64,000 bases of DNA from Pseudomonas capsici (GTDB lineage: Bacteria; Pseudomonadota; Gammaproteobacteria; Pseudomonadales; Pseudomonadaceae), in the NCBI RefSeq assembly GCF_017165765.1, contig NZ_JAFGZD010000003.1, forward strand, positions 310,001 to 374,000, read 5' to 3'. How positions within the stretch are numbered: the stretch's first letter is position 1; each line of letters opens with the position of its first letter. Under the pieces are notes generated by a model. The model had not been told where the DNA came from, did no database searches, and saw only the letters and a program-made list of their open reading frames with translations. Both the position numbers and the translations under genes were made by a program. Below, one piece after another: positions 37,557 to 46,298 of the stretch.

Positions 37557-38089
37557 AGCGTTGGATCATGGTGCTGCCACTGGCAATCTTTCTGGTTGTT
37601 GCAGTGTTTCTCTATCGCGGTCTGTACCTGGACCCTGCCGAGCTGCCTTCGGCGCTGATCGACAAGCCTTTCCCCGAGTTCTCCCTGCCACAGGTCGAGA
37701 GCGACAAGGTATTGACCCGCGCCGACCTGCTGGGCAAACCGGCCCTGGTGAATGTCTGGGGAACCTGGTGCATCGCCTGTCGGGTCGAGCATCCGGTGCT
37801 CAACAAACTGATGCAGCAAGGCGTGGTGATCTACGGCATCAACTACAAGGATGTGAACGCCGACGCGATCAAGTGGCTCAAGGACTTTCACAACCCCTAT
37901 CAGCTCAATATCCGCGATGAAGCGGGCACTCTGGGCGTGAATCTGGGTGTCTATGGTGCGCCGGAAACCTTCCTGATCGACAGCAAGGGCATCATCCGCC
38001 ACAAGTATGTCGGCGTGATCGATGAAACGGTCTGGCGGGAGAAACTGGCCGGGCTGTATCAGACGCTGGTCGATGAGGCCAGACCATGA
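37553..38089 (+). CDS. ccmG: Thiol:disulfide interchange protein CcmG (DsbE)
   Basis: 178 aa thioredoxin-fold protein with an N-terminal membrane anchor and active site WCIAC (in VWGTWCIACRVEHP). Keeps apocytochrome and CcmH thiols reduced. Overlaps both neighbours by four bases. Confidence 0.95.
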   Translation: MKRWIMVLPLAIFLVVAVFLYRGLYLDPAELPSALIDKPFPEFSLPQVESDKVLTRADLLGKPALVNVWGTWCIACRVEHPVLNKLMQQGVVIYGINYKDVNADAIKWLKDFHNPYQLNIRDEAGTLGVNLGVYGAPETFLIDSKGIIRHKYVGVIDETVWREKLAGLYQTLVDEARP

Positions 38090-38556
38090 AGCGCTGGTTG
38101 ACTGCTGCCGCATTGAGTCTGGGCCTTGCCGGTTTCGCCCAGGCAGCGATCGATGCCTATCAGTTTCGCGACGAAGCCGAGCGTGCTCGCTACAGCGAAC
38201 TGACCAAGGAACTGCGCTGCCCCAAATGCCAGAACCAGGACCTCGCCGACTCGAACGCGCCGATTGCCGCCGACCTGCGCAAGGAAATCTACCGCATGCT
38301 CGGTGAAGGCCAGAGCAATCAGCAGATCGTCGATTTCATGGTCAATCGTTACGGCGAGTTCGTGCGTTACAACCCGAAGCTGAGTTCACGCACCTGGCTG
38401 CTCTGGTTCGGCCCGGTCGCGCTGCTGCTTGTGGGGCTGATCGTAATAGGCGTGATCGTCGGGCGTCGTCGCGGTGAGCGCCGCGAAGAAGCCGACGTTC
38501 TTTCCGACGAGGAGCGTCAGCGCCTCGCCCATCTGCTGGATAAAAACCGAGAATGA
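38086..38556 (+). CDS. ccmH: Cytochrome c maturation protein CcmH
   Basis: 156 aa. Signal peptide, redox motif LRCPKCQNQ, then a membrane segment near residues 103-123 ([20 protein letters not shown]). Thiol oxidoreductase of the haem lyase complex. Overlaps ccmI. Confidence 0.95.
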   Translation: MKRWLTAAALSLGLAGFAQAAIDAYQFRDEAERARYSELTKELRCPKCQNQDLADSNAPIAADLRKEIYRMLGEGQSNQQIVDFMVNRYGEFVRYNPKLSSRTWLLWFGPVALLLVGLIVIGVIVGRRRGERREEADVLSDEERQRLAHLLDKNRE

Positions 38557-39740
38557 TCGATTTCTGGATGGCAGCCGGCCTGCTGTTGCTGGTGGCCCTG
38601 AGTTTCTTGTTGATCCCGGTCCTGCGCGGTCGTCATGTGCAAGCGGAAGAAGATCGCACCGCCCTTAACGTCGCCCTGTATCAGGAGCGCGTGGCCGAGC
38701 TGCAAGGCCAGCAGGAGGAGGGCGTGTTGTCGGCGGCGCAGATGCAGAGCGGTCGTGCCGAGGCAGCGCGTGAACTGCTGGCCGATACCGAAGACGCCGG
38801 CCCTGTGTGCCACTCACGTCTGGGCAAGGCCTTGCCCTTGCTGGCGGCGTTGCTGGTGCCGACTCTTGGTCTGGGGCTGTACCTGCACTATGGCGCCAGC
38901 GACAAGGTCGAACTGGCCCGTGAGTTCTCCCAGCCGCCGACGTCCCTGGCAGACATGACCCGTCGTCTGGAGCGCACCGTCGAGGCCCAGCCGGATTCGG
39001 CAGAAGGGTTCTACTTCCTGGCCCGCAGCTACATGGCCCAGGAACGTCCTGGCGATGCCGCAAAAATGCTCGAGCGCGCCGTAGCCCTGGCCGGACGTCA
39101 ACCGGAACTGTTGGGGCAATGGGCCCAGGCCCTGTATTTCGCCAGCAACAAGCAATTCACGCCTCAGGTCCAGGCGCTCACCGACGAAGCCCTCAAGGCC
39201 GACCCGCGAGAAGCCACCAGCCTCGGATTGCTGGGCATCGCCGCTTATGAAAGCGAGCGTTATCAAATCGCGGTGGATTACTGGACGCGACTGCTGAGCG
39301 TATTGCCCCCGCAAGACCCGTCCCGTTCGGCACTGGAAGGCGGCATTGCCCGCGCCCGTGAAAACCTCGGAATGAAAGCGGTTCCCGTCGTGGCCGATGC
39401 TGCACGCATCAAGGTCCGTGTCGACTTGGCACCAGCGCTCAAGGCCAGCGTCCAGCCCGGTGACAGCGTGTTCATCTTTGCCCGTGCCGTGAATGGCCCT
39501 CCGGCACCTCTGGCAGTCAAGCGCATCACCGTGGCCGACCTGCCTGCGCAGGTCGAACTGGGAGATTCCGACGCAATGATGCCGCAACTGAAACTGTCGA
39601 ACTTTGCGCAAGTCCAACTGGTTGCACGGGTGTCCCGTGCAGGGCTGCCAACCACCGGTGAGTGGATCGGCCGCAGCCAGCCACTGGCCAGTAGCATCAC
39701 GGCGCAGCAGGCGTTAACTATCGACAGTCCTGACAAATAG
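38553..39740 (+). CDS. ccmI: Cytochrome c maturation chaperone CcmI
   Basis: 395 aa. Two N-terminal membrane segments separated by a cytoplasmic loop, then tetratricopeptide repeats (about 125-265, [16 protein letters not shown] and the following helices) and a C-terminal beta domain. Binds apocytochrome c C-termini. Last gene of the ccm operon proper; the lipoprotein gene follows after 10 bases. Confidence 0.93.
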   Translation: MIDFWMAAGLLLLVALSFLLIPVLRGRHVQAEEDRTALNVALYQERVAELQGQQEEGVLSAAQMQSGRAEAARELLADTEDAGPVCHSRLGKALPLLAALLVPTLGLGLYLHYGASDKVELAREFSQPPTSLADMTRRLERTVEAQPDSAEGFYFLARSYMAQERPGDAAKMLERAVALAGRQPELLGQWAQALYFASNKQFTPQVQALTDEALKADPREATSLGLLGIAAYESERYQIAVDYWTRLLSVLPPQDPSRSALEGGIARARENLGMKAVPVVADAARIKVRVDLAPALKASVQPGDSVFIFARAVNGPPAPLAVKRITVADLPAQVELGDSDAMMPQLKLSNFAQVQLVARVSRAGLPTTGEWIGRSQPLASSITAQQALTIDSPDK

Positions 39741-39750
39741 AGGGTCGCTT

Positions 39751-40152
39751 ATGTACCGCACCGCACGCATTACCTTATTGGGACTGGCTCTTGGTTTGAG
39801 TGCCTGTGCGGTTCAGCCACCCGAGCCCCATGGTCAGGAACCCATCCAGTCCTTGCCGGGCGGCCAGCAACCCGGCAGCCCACGCCCGACTACGCCCAAA
39901 ACCCCGCCCAAGGCTCCGGCACCTGCGCCGAAAACCTCCGCCAGCTTCGCCCCGCCACCGGGCGGCAACAGCCATTGGGATGCGCGTATGGGCGTGTACG
40001 TGATGGACGACCAGACCAACACCTTCTACCGCCAGCGCACCTACTACCAATGGAACAACGGCTGGAGCTGGTCCACCAGTCCGAACGGACCGTGGCAGGC
40101 GACCGATGCCAGTGGGGTTCCGGCGGGGCTGGGCAGACAGTTCAGTAATTGA
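39751..40152 (+). CDS. Small proline-rich lipoprotein of unknown function
   Basis: 133 aa. Lipoprotein signal with lipobox LSAC, a Pro-rich linker (about 25-70) and a C-terminal region with aromatic residues (TYYQWNNGWSWSTSPNGPWQ). No function recognised; closeness to ccmI suggests read-through from the ccm operon. Confidence 0.8.
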   Translation: MYRTARITLLGLALGLSACAVQPPEPHGQEPIQSLPGGQQPGSPRPTTPKTPPKAPAPAPKTSASFAPPPGGNSHWDARMGVYVMDDQTNTFYRQRTYYQWNNGWSWSTSPNGPWQATDASGVPAGLGRQFSN

Positions 40153-40195
40153 GTGGGCCGGGAGGCGGTGCATTTTCCTTGAATGTACCGACCTC

Positions 40196-40216
40196 TCGCG
40201 GATGAATCCGCTCCTG
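40196..40216 (+). repeat. REP element, left outer copy
   Basis: A 21-base REP with core CGGATGAATCCGCTCC. Its exact reverse complement occurs at 40651-40671, so the two bracket the 430-base gene-free stretch that holds a REPIN and a gene remnant. Confidence 0.75.
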
Positions 40217-40238
40217 ATCAGAAGGTCATAAATCACTC

Positions 40239-40330
40239 TGTGGGAGGCAGCTTGCTGGCGATTTCAGTGTGCAGACGCAGAATATCTGTTGGTTTTTCAG
40301 GCTTTTTTCGCCAGCAAGCTGCCTCCCACA
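40239..40330. repeat. REPIN (inverted REP pair)
   Basis: Perfect 23-base arms at 40239-40261 and 40308-40330 (core GGGAGGCAGCTTGCTGG and its complement) around a 46-base spacer. Confidence 0.9.
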
Positions 40331-40388
40331 AGTTTTGTTTGTGCCTTGCCTTGTTGATCGGCAGTAGAGCGTAGGAGTGCCATTCAGG

Positions 40389-40560
40389 TCAGCGTGGTTC
40401 AATCCGCTCAAGCGAGCGGTCAAGCTCCTTTCGGGCCATGCCGATCAGATGCACGACTGGGAACGCCAGGTCGCGTTTCGGACCGTTGAGGCTGTCGCCG
40501 GATTCGTAAGCGGTAGCGGCTGCGCAACGCAGTAAACACCCATGCAAGGGTGGAAGGATT
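40389..40560 (-). pseudogene. DUF3077-like C-terminal remnant
   Basis: Reading the minus strand from about 40560 to the TGA at 40389 gives CAAATAYESGDSLNGPKRDL, then AFPVVHLIGMARKELDRSLE, which resembles the C-terminal half of the small Pseudomonas DUF3077 proteins. No start codon is available: the frame runs back only to a stop near 40613. It is bracketed by REP copies, so it is probably the decayed end of a lost gene. Identification is from memory of the family pattern. Confidence 0.5.
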
Positions 40561-40650
40561 TTCCAGGAAAGTTCACTCGTATGAAAGTGGGTAAGACTGT
40601 AAGAAAAGTCCTATATTTGCGGCATTTCGTTGGCTTACAGCAGGCGATGG

Positions 40651-40671
40651 CAGGAGCGGATTCATCCGCGA
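40651..40671 (-). repeat. REP element, right outer copy
   Basis: Exact reverse complement of the REP at 40196-40216; core GGAGCGGATTCATCCG. Confidence 0.75.
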
Positions 40672-40712
40672 AGATGGCTTTTAATCAGTGACTTCAATAA
40701 CGGACATATGAA

Positions 40713-40747
40713 AGTCTGGCAGTAATACAACGTATCACTGCCAGACT
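40713..40747 (-). terminator. Hairpin terminator of the 131-aa secreted protein gene
   Basis: Perfect 11-base arms AGTCTGGCAGT and ACTGCCAGACT around a 13-base loop, seven bases after the stop of the minus-strand gene at 40754. Only TTTC follows on the transcript, so termination may be modest. Confidence 0.65.
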
Positions 40748-40753
40748 GTTCAG

Positions 40754-41149
40754 TTAGATGGTGACTCTGCCGGTTGCTGTCCAGTTCGCGACAGTCGTGG
40801 TGCCTACGTTTTCGATCCGGTAGCGGTAGGTGCCTGGGGTAGGGGCGTAAAAGCTCAGCGAGGCGCCTCCAAGGCTGGTGGTGCTGGAAATGACGGTCCA
40901 GGTGGAGCCGTCCAGTCTCTCGAAAATGTGTTTGATACTGTTGGTGACATACCTGGACGACAGGTCCTGGAGCCTGAAGGTTTGTGTCGCTGCACATGAA
41001 GTGTTGTAAGGACCGTAGACAACGGCATCACTCTGGGGGTAAACGTTTGCGCCACTGCGGTTGAGGTTGAAGTTGACACAGGCGGCATAGGCATTGCTTG
41101 TGGCAAATACGGCAGTTGCAAAGAGGGCCAGGAAGGTCTTCTTGAGCAT
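40754..41149 (-). CDS. Small secreted protein of unknown function, paralogue 1
   Basis: 131 aa. Clear signal peptide (MLKKTFLALFATAVFATSNA, cleavage after AYA), then a mature part of about 109 residues rich in Ser/Thr/Asn with two cysteines (ACVNFN and TSCAATQ) that could form a disulfide, and the segments SIKHIFERLDGSTWTVISS and GTYRYRIENVGT. The pattern suggests a small beta-sandwich. It is about half identical by eye to the next gene upstream (41262-41684). AAGGA precedes the start. No function recognised. Confidence 0.85.
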   Translation of the reverse strand: MLKKTFLALFATAVFATSNAYAACVNFNLNRSGANVYPQSDAVVYGPYNTSCAATQTFRLQDLSSRYVTNSIKHIFERLDGSTWTVISSTTSLGGASLSFYAPTPGTYRYRIENVGTTTVANWTATGRVTI

Positions 41150-41261
41150 TTGAAAAAATCCTTTTGATGTTGGCAGTTATTGAGTTTTTAACTTTCAAGC
41201 AGGTATAGCAGTATTCCTTTTTTAAAAGGTATTGTTTTTGTTCAGTTTGATAATGGACGAG

Positions 41262-41684
41262 TTAGAACGTGCCCGGAATGGTGAACAAGGTGACCCGGCC
41301 ACTCATTGTCCAGTTCGCGATCCGGGAAGTACCGACGTTTTCGATGCGATAACGGTAAGTGCCGTTGGTGCTGATGGAGAAGGTCTTGGTGACGGATGCC
41401 GCGCCGGTGCTCGTACTGCTGGATACGACGGTCCAGGTGGAGCCGTTCTGTCTCTCGAAGATATGTTTGATCGAGTTGTTGCTGTTGGACGCCGACAAGT
41501 CCTGAAAGGTGAAAGTCTGCGGTCCTGCACATGAAATGCTGTAAGGGCCATAGACAACGGCATCGCCCTGGGCAAGCACATTGGCGCCGCTGCTGTTGAC
41601 GTTGAGGTTGGCACAGGCGGCATAGGCATTGCCTGTGGCGAGTACGGCAGTTGCGAAGAGGGCCAGGCAGGTCTTCTTGATCAT
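41262..41684 (-). CDS. Small secreted protein of unknown function, paralogue 2
   Basis: 140 aa. Signal peptide (MIKKTCLALFATAVLATGNA) and mature part with the same two cysteines (ACANLN, ISCAGPQ) and the same SIKHIFERQNGSTWTVVSS and GTYRYRIENVGTSRIANW segments as its neighbour. Tandem with it, 112 bases apart, and the DNA upstream of both genes is also alike (AAAGGTATTGTTTTTGTTC about 70-80 bases before each start), so gene and promoter were duplicated together. Confidence 0.85.
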   Translation of the reverse strand: MIKKTCLALFATAVLATGNAYAACANLNVNSSGANVLAQGDAVVYGPYSISCAGPQTFTFQDLSASNSNNSIKHIFERQNGSTWTVVSSSTSTGAASVTKTFSISTNGTYRYRIENVGTSRIANWTMSGRVTLFTIPGTF

Positions 41685-42170
41685 GTGAAAATCCTTTTTG
41701 TGTTGCGATGATTTAAGGTTTTAAACTTTCAATCAGGCGTAGCAACATTCCTTTTGAGAAAGGTATTGTTTTTGTTCGGTTTTGAATGTGCAGGCGTCGA
41801 AAGATTGACACGCTAGTGTGCGGTCATGTCCAGCGCAGGCATTCAGATAATTTGAAGTCGAAGTGTGAGTACACTTGAGTTGAACACCTTCCCTGTGTCG
41901 ACATATTCATATCCTTATTCAAGTAGCGGACGTACTTGCGTGGCATGTTTATAGCCATTACGTCTAAGGTGTGCAAGCTTTTTGTTACCAATGAAAAAGG
42001 CGCGATGGCGGGTAATGCCGGTAAATCCGGGCATATATGAAACTTGCAGGAGGCATCTTGCTGGGGAAAAAGGCCTGTGAAAACCGGCGCATATGTTGTG
42101 TCTGTACCGACTTCGCCAGCAAGCTGACTCCCACGAAATAAGGTGTTCTGAGAGACGGGACAGCAGAAAC
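41685..42170. other. Gene-free stretch with degenerate REPIN
   Basis: About 490 bases, more AT-rich than the neighbours. The left 120 bases are the duplicated upstream region of paralogue 2. A degenerate inverted REP pair lies at roughly 42045-42068 and 42112-42137 (GGAGGCATCTTGCTGG against CCAGCAAGCTGACTCC). The remaining frames have no coding pattern I can support. Confidence 0.6.
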
Positions 42171-42207
42171 AAAAAGGCCTCACCGACGCAACAGCGCCGG
42201 TGAGGCC
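42171..42207 (-). terminator. Rho-independent terminator of sbp
   Basis: On the minus strand GGCCTCACCG pairs with CGGTGAGGCC around a 12-base loop and is followed by TTTTTGTTTC. It starts nine bases after the sbp stop. Confidence 0.9.
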
Positions 42208-42216
42208 CGGGTCGGC

Positions 42217-43215
42217 TTACTTGCCCGAGTAGATCTGGTCGAACACGCCACCGTCAACGAAGTGGGTCTTCTGCACGGTGCGCCAGTCACCGAAGGTTTT
42301 TTCCACGGACAGGAAGTCGACTTTCGGGAAGCGGTCCTTGTACTTGGCCAACACTGTTGCGTCGCGTGGGCGCAGGTAGTTGTTGGCGGCGATTTCCTGG
42401 GCTTCAGGGGACCACAGGTATTTCAGGTAGCCTTCGGCCAGTGCGCGGGAGTCTTTCTTGTCCACGACCTTGTCGACCACGCTCACCGGCGGCTCGGCTT
42501 CGGCGGAAACGCTCGGGTAGACCACTTCGAACTGGTCGCGACCGAACTCGCGAGCGATCATTTCCGCTTCGTTCTCGAAGGTCACCAGCACGTCGCCGAT
42601 CTGGTTGGTCATGAAGGTGGTGGTTGCGCCACGACCGCCGGTATCGAGCACCGGTACATGTTTGAACAACTGGCCGACGAATTTGCGGGCGGCAGCTTCA
42701 TCGCCACCGTTTTTCAGGGTGTAGCCCCAGGCCGACAGGTAAGTGTAGCGACCGTTGCCCGAGGTTTTCGGGTTGGGCACGATGACTTCCACGCCATCCT
42801 TGATCAGGTCCGGCCAGTCTTTGAGGGCCTTGGGGTTGCCTTTACGCACGATGAACACGGTGGCGGACGTGAAGGGCGCACTGTTGTTCGGCAGACGGGT
42901 CACCCAGTTCTTGGGAACCAGTTCGCCATTGTCGGCCAGGGCATTGATGTCGGTGGCCATGTTCATGGTGATGACGTCTGCCGGCAGGCCATCGATCACC
43001 GAACGCGCCTGCTTGCTCGACCCGCCGAAGGACATCTGTACCGTGACGTCTTCCTTGTGCTCGGCTTTCCAGTGCTTCTGGAAGGCGCTGTTGTAGTCCT
43101 TGTAGAAGTCACGCATCACGTCGTAGGAGACATTGAGCAGAGTCGGGGCGGCCTGGGCGGCGCTGGCGAAAGCCAGACCGGCGGCCAGTAGCGAGGCGGC
43201 GAAGATTTTTTTCAC
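42217..43215 (-). CDS. sbp: Sulfate ABC transporter substrate-binding protein
   Basis: 332 aa periplasmic protein. Signal peptide (SLLAAGLAFASAAQA), then the sulfate-binding family start LLNVSYDVMRDFYKDYN and typical segments FGGSSKQARSVIDGLPADV, PNPKTSGNGRYTYL and DVLVTFENEAEMI. Usually the first gene of sbp-cysTWA; here a strong terminator follows and no permease or ATPase genes are near, so it works as an orphan binding protein or with components encoded elsewhere. Confidence 0.92.
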   Translation of the reverse strand: MKKIFAASLLAAGLAFASAAQAAPTLLNVSYDVMRDFYKDYNSAFQKHWKAEHKEDVTVQMSFGGSSKQARSVIDGLPADVITMNMATDINALADNGELVPKNWVTRLPNNSAPFTSATVFIVRKGNPKALKDWPDLIKDGVEVIVPNPKTSGNGRYTYLSAWGYTLKNGGDEAAARKFVGQLFKHVPVLDTGGRGATTTFMTNQIGDVLVTFENEAEMIAREFGRDQFEVVYPSVSAEAEPPVSVVDKVVDKKDSRALAEGYLKYLWSPEAQEIAANNYLRPRDATVLAKYKDRFPKVDFLSVEKTFGDWRTVQKTHFVDGGVFDQIYSGK

Positions 43216-43318
43216 TGCGCATTCCTTGAGTTGACAGTCATTGTTATAAGGCTGATGGCCTAATGCCGCGACTATAGCTGCTGGACATTGGCCTCATAAA
43301 GATTAAAAACGTCTTTGC

Positions 43319-44140
43319 TTATTCCTTGGCAAACAGCGCGTTACCACACCGCGAGCAGAACGCTGCGCCATGCTCATGGTGCTTTTTCGCGCACACCGGG
43401 CAGTCATGCCTGAGCTGTTCGCCACGCATGGCATTGGCCAGTTCGGCGGTGAATATACCGGTGGGTACGGCAATGATCGAGTAACCGATGATCATCACCA
43501 CCGATGACACCATCTGCCCCAGCGGCGTCTTGGGCACGATATCGCCGAAGCCCACGGTGGTCAGGGTCACGATAGCCCAGTAAATGCCCTTGGGTATGCT
43601 GGTAAACCCATGTTGCGGACCTTCGATCACGTACATCAGGGTGCCGAACACCGTGACCAGGGTCGAGACACTGACCAGAAACACGATGATCTTCTGCCTG
43701 CTGCCGCGCAGGGCTTCGACCAGATAGTGGGCCTGCTTCAGATACGGGCTGAGCTTGAGGACCCGGAAGATACGCAGCATGCGGATGATCCGCACGATCA
43801 GCAGGTACTGGGCATCGCTGTAGTAGATCGCCAATACGCCCGGCACGATGGCCAGCAGGTCCACCAGGCCATAGAAACTGAAGGCGTACTTCAGTGGCCT
43901 TGGCGAGCAGTAGAGGCGCAGGATGTACTCGATGGCGAAGACCAGCGTAAAGCCCCACTCGATATAGGTGAGCAGGGTGGCATAGTCGCGATGGATGTCC
44001 TGAATGCTGTCGACCATGGTCACCAGCAGGCTGAGCAGAATGACAATCAGCAGAATCTTGTCAAAACGCCGTCCGGCGGGTGTGTCGGTCTGGAAAATGA
44101 TGCTGTGCAGCCGCTCGCGGCGGCTGAGAGTGGTGTTCAT
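43319..44140 (-). CDS. Voltage-gated-type potassium channel (ion transporter family)
   Basis: 273 aa. Six membrane segments; the voltage-sensor-like S4 has regularly spaced arginines (LLIVRIIRMLRIFRVLKL), and the pore has the K+ selectivity filter TTVGFGD. After S6 a short cytoplasmic tail ends in a zinc ribbon with two CxxC pairs (CPVCAKK and CSRCGNA). Inner-membrane location. Stand-alone gene between sbp and the phosphoesterase gene. Confidence 0.9.
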   Translation of the reverse strand: MNTTLSRRERLHSIIFQTDTPAGRRFDKILLIVILLSLLVTMVDSIQDIHRDYATLLTYIEWGFTLVFAIEYILRLYCSPRPLKYAFSFYGLVDLLAIVPGVLAIYYSDAQYLLIVRIIRMLRIFRVLKLSPYLKQAHYLVEALRGSRQKIIVFLVSVSTLVTVFGTLMYVIEGPQHGFTSIPKGIYWAIVTLTTVGFGDIVPKTPLGQMVSSVVMIIGYSIIAVPTGIFTAELANAMRGEQLRHDCPVCAKKHHEHGAAFCSRCGNALFAKE

Positions 44141-44205
44141 GGTTGCTCTCGCAATGGCTATTGCGAAAGCTTAATGCGCTGTATCGGAAAGAATCCATTT
44201 TCTTT

Positions 44206-44236
44206 TGACGCTTGCGTAACTCGTACGCAAGCGTCA
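44206..44236. repeat. Perfect 12-base inverted repeat
   Basis: TGACGCTTGCGT and ACGCAAGCGTCA around a seven-base loop, 11 bases after the phosphoesterase stop and 65 bases ahead of the channel start. Lacks a T tract in either direction, so it could be a factor-assisted terminator or an operator for the channel gene. Confidence 0.6.
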
Positions 44237-44247
44237 GCAGTTTCCGA

Positions 44248-46224
44248 TTAGTTGTCAGGAGTTGCGAGCTTGTTCAGGAGTCTGGCCTGGTGGGCTTTTT
44301 CCAGAACCTTTTGAGCATATTGCTCTGCGTCATCGAGTGTCTGGACGGTGGCGATCTGTCCTGTGGCGGCAAGCAGTCCGACGCCAGCCAGGTTTTGCTC
44401 GGGAAGCAATCCGGCAGGTTTGCCTGCTGACAACTCTGCGTCCATTTTGCGAAGAATGGCCAGGGTCCCCGCCAGATTTCCGGAAGCCGGAACGGGGTTG
44501 GCCAGTTTTGCAGCGCTCTCGGTTTCGCTCGGTGTAGCCCTGGTTTCTGGCGCTGGAGCCTTCGGGTCGGCCAGTGCGCTGGGTGTATCGCGTGCAGTGG
44601 TCAGCGAAAGCAGATGCAGGGGAGTATTGGCATTGGCGTCCCGCTGCGTCAAAGGCTTCAGGCCCCAGAGATTTTCCAGCAGTGCAGGAACCGAAGCATG
44701 GTCGTACAGCGTCGAGTCCACCGTGCCTTTGGGAATCAGCGGGGATGCCACGATGGCTGGCACTCGAACGCCTGCTGTCGTGAAGTCGAAGCCATGGGTG
44801 TTGTTGCCTGCGGGAAATTTATCGCCCGGCGCAGTTATCGTTCCCGGCGTGACCGAGTCATAGAGGCCGCCATGTTCGTCGTAAGTGACGATCAATAGAC
44901 TGGTGTTCCAGTAAGGCGAGTTGCGGATGGCTGCATAGACGGACTGCAGCAAGTGCTCTCCACCATAGACGCCATCCATCGGGTGCTGTGATGAGCCGCC
45001 CGCATAATCAGCGCTGGCACTCCCGTAATGAGGCTCTATGAAGGTGTAGGAAAACGGGTAGGGTTGTTGCAGGTCGTCCGCAAAGTGCTGCAGGGATTCA
45101 ATATCGAACACCGACAGGCCTTTAAGAGCCGCCACCTGTGGGACCGCGCCCAGAGCTGTTCCTCGTTGAGGCTGGTCGCTGTACAGGCTCAGATAGGTTT
45201 TTGGCTGAACCTGAGAGTCGTTGTAAACCCTGTACTGGATGTTGGCATCATTGAGGCGTTGGAAAATGGACCCGTTGGGGTAGACGAATCCATCGGTTGT
45301 TTCCCAGACGAGCATCTGTTCATTTTTCGGACTGTCGTCGAAGCCGGCCGACGAAGCGCCGTGAACGAAGAAGCGGTTCGGCCATGTTGGCCCCGGAATG
45401 GAAGAGTGCCAGTGATCGCATATCGCGAACTCGGTCGCCAGGTTGTAGATGACAGGCAATTGAGTCGGCGTGTCGAAGCATGACATGACATCGATGACGT
45501 CTTCGGGGGATGGCGCTTTTTTCGGGTATTCGGTTGTTGATGTTGCGTAGCTTGAAGCGAACCCGGAATTGTTGATGGTGGGGTAAGGTTGACCTTTGAC
45601 GAAGTTGGTCCCCCCGGTCAGTTGTTCCAACACATCATTGAACTCGTGCCCCGGATCCGTTGGCATGCTCACGGGAGCGCTGGACTGAACTTTATAGACG
45701 TCTCCCTGGTAGGTGTTCGAGTCATTGGTCGTGGCTGCCGTTATGCCCGGAATCCCGGACATGGCGAATATATTGTCGAACGAATGGTTTTCCAGCATGA
45801 CGACAAATACGTGGGTGATGGGGGCAGTGGCAGCGGGTGCCAGCTTTTTCATGCCATCACTGCATCCACCTGATTTCAATGCAATATTGAACTTCGTGGT
45901 GCTCACGGAGAAGGTAAGGGTTTGCTCTGCATCCTTGCTTTGCAGTTGGCATTCCTTCTTGTAATTATCGCTGCCTTTATTGGCGTAATAGCCTGGCGAT
46001 CCACCATCCCTGACATTGACCATGACGGACCAGTAATCCAGAACATCAATGGCACTCAGGCCCGTTTCAAAAGTAACTTCCAGCGGGCCGACAGTTTGTC
46101 CCGGTTGTGCAAACCATTGCTTGGACTGTCTTTGGTCGTTCGAGTCTGTGTGGAACAGAGTAATGTCAGCATTTCCACCAGTGTCATTGGTGATGAAAAT
46201 GGTCGCGGTGTGTTTTGTTCCCAT
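44248..46224 (-). CDS. AcpA/phospholipase C-type phosphoesterase
   Basis: 658 aa. Residues about 135-560 form a PF04185-type phosphoesterase domain with the metal-site motifs MLENHSFDN (145-150), GPTWPNRFF, TYDEHGG and YDHASVPALLENLWG. This family includes phospholipases C and acid phosphatases. The first 120 residues form a separate domain (ATIFITNDTGGNADITLFH, YWSVMVNVRDGGSPGYYANK) that looks like a small beta-sandwich, perhaps membrane- or lipid-binding. The last 90 residues are Ala/Pro-rich and helical. No signal peptide is visible, unlike classical exported PLCs. Lies 74 bases after the PI-PLC-like gene in the same direction. Confidence 0.82.
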   Translation of the reverse strand: MGTKHTATIFITNDTGGNADITLFHTDSNDQRQSKQWFAQPGQTVGPLEVTFETGLSAIDVLDYWSVMVNVRDGGSPGYYANKGSDNYKKECQLQSKDAEQTLTFSVSTTKFNIALKSGGCSDGMKKLAPAATAPITHVFVVMLENHSFDNIFAMSGIPGITAATTNDSNTYQGDVYKVQSSAPVSMPTDPGHEFNDVLEQLTGGTNFVKGQPYPTINNSGFASSYATSTTEYPKKAPSPEDVIDVMSCFDTPTQLPVIYNLATEFAICDHWHSSIPGPTWPNRFFVHGASSAGFDDSPKNEQMLVWETTDGFVYPNGSIFQRLNDANIQYRVYNDSQVQPKTYLSLYSDQPQRGTALGAVPQVAALKGLSVFDIESLQHFADDLQQPYPFSYTFIEPHYGSASADYAGGSSQHPMDGVYGGEHLLQSVYAAIRNSPYWNTSLLIVTYDEHGGLYDSVTPGTITAPGDKFPAGNNTHGFDFTTAGVRVPAIVASPLIPKGTVDSTLYDHASVPALLENLWGLKPLTQRDANANTPLHLLSLTTARDTPSALADPKAPAPETRATPSETESAAKLANPVPASGNLAGTLAILRKMDAELSAGKPAGLLPEQNLAGVGLLAATGQIATVQTLDDAEQYAQKVLEKAHQARLLNKLATPDN

Positions 46225-46298
46225 GCTGGTACATCCCTTACATGCGAGAGTTGGCTGTTATTATCAGGCTTGTTACAAATGCTTGAGTGGGCGGATAA

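Noticed and set aside
41824..42183. 119-aa minus-strand frame
   Set aside because: Runs through the degenerate REPIN and has no signal, motif or Shine-Dalgarno.
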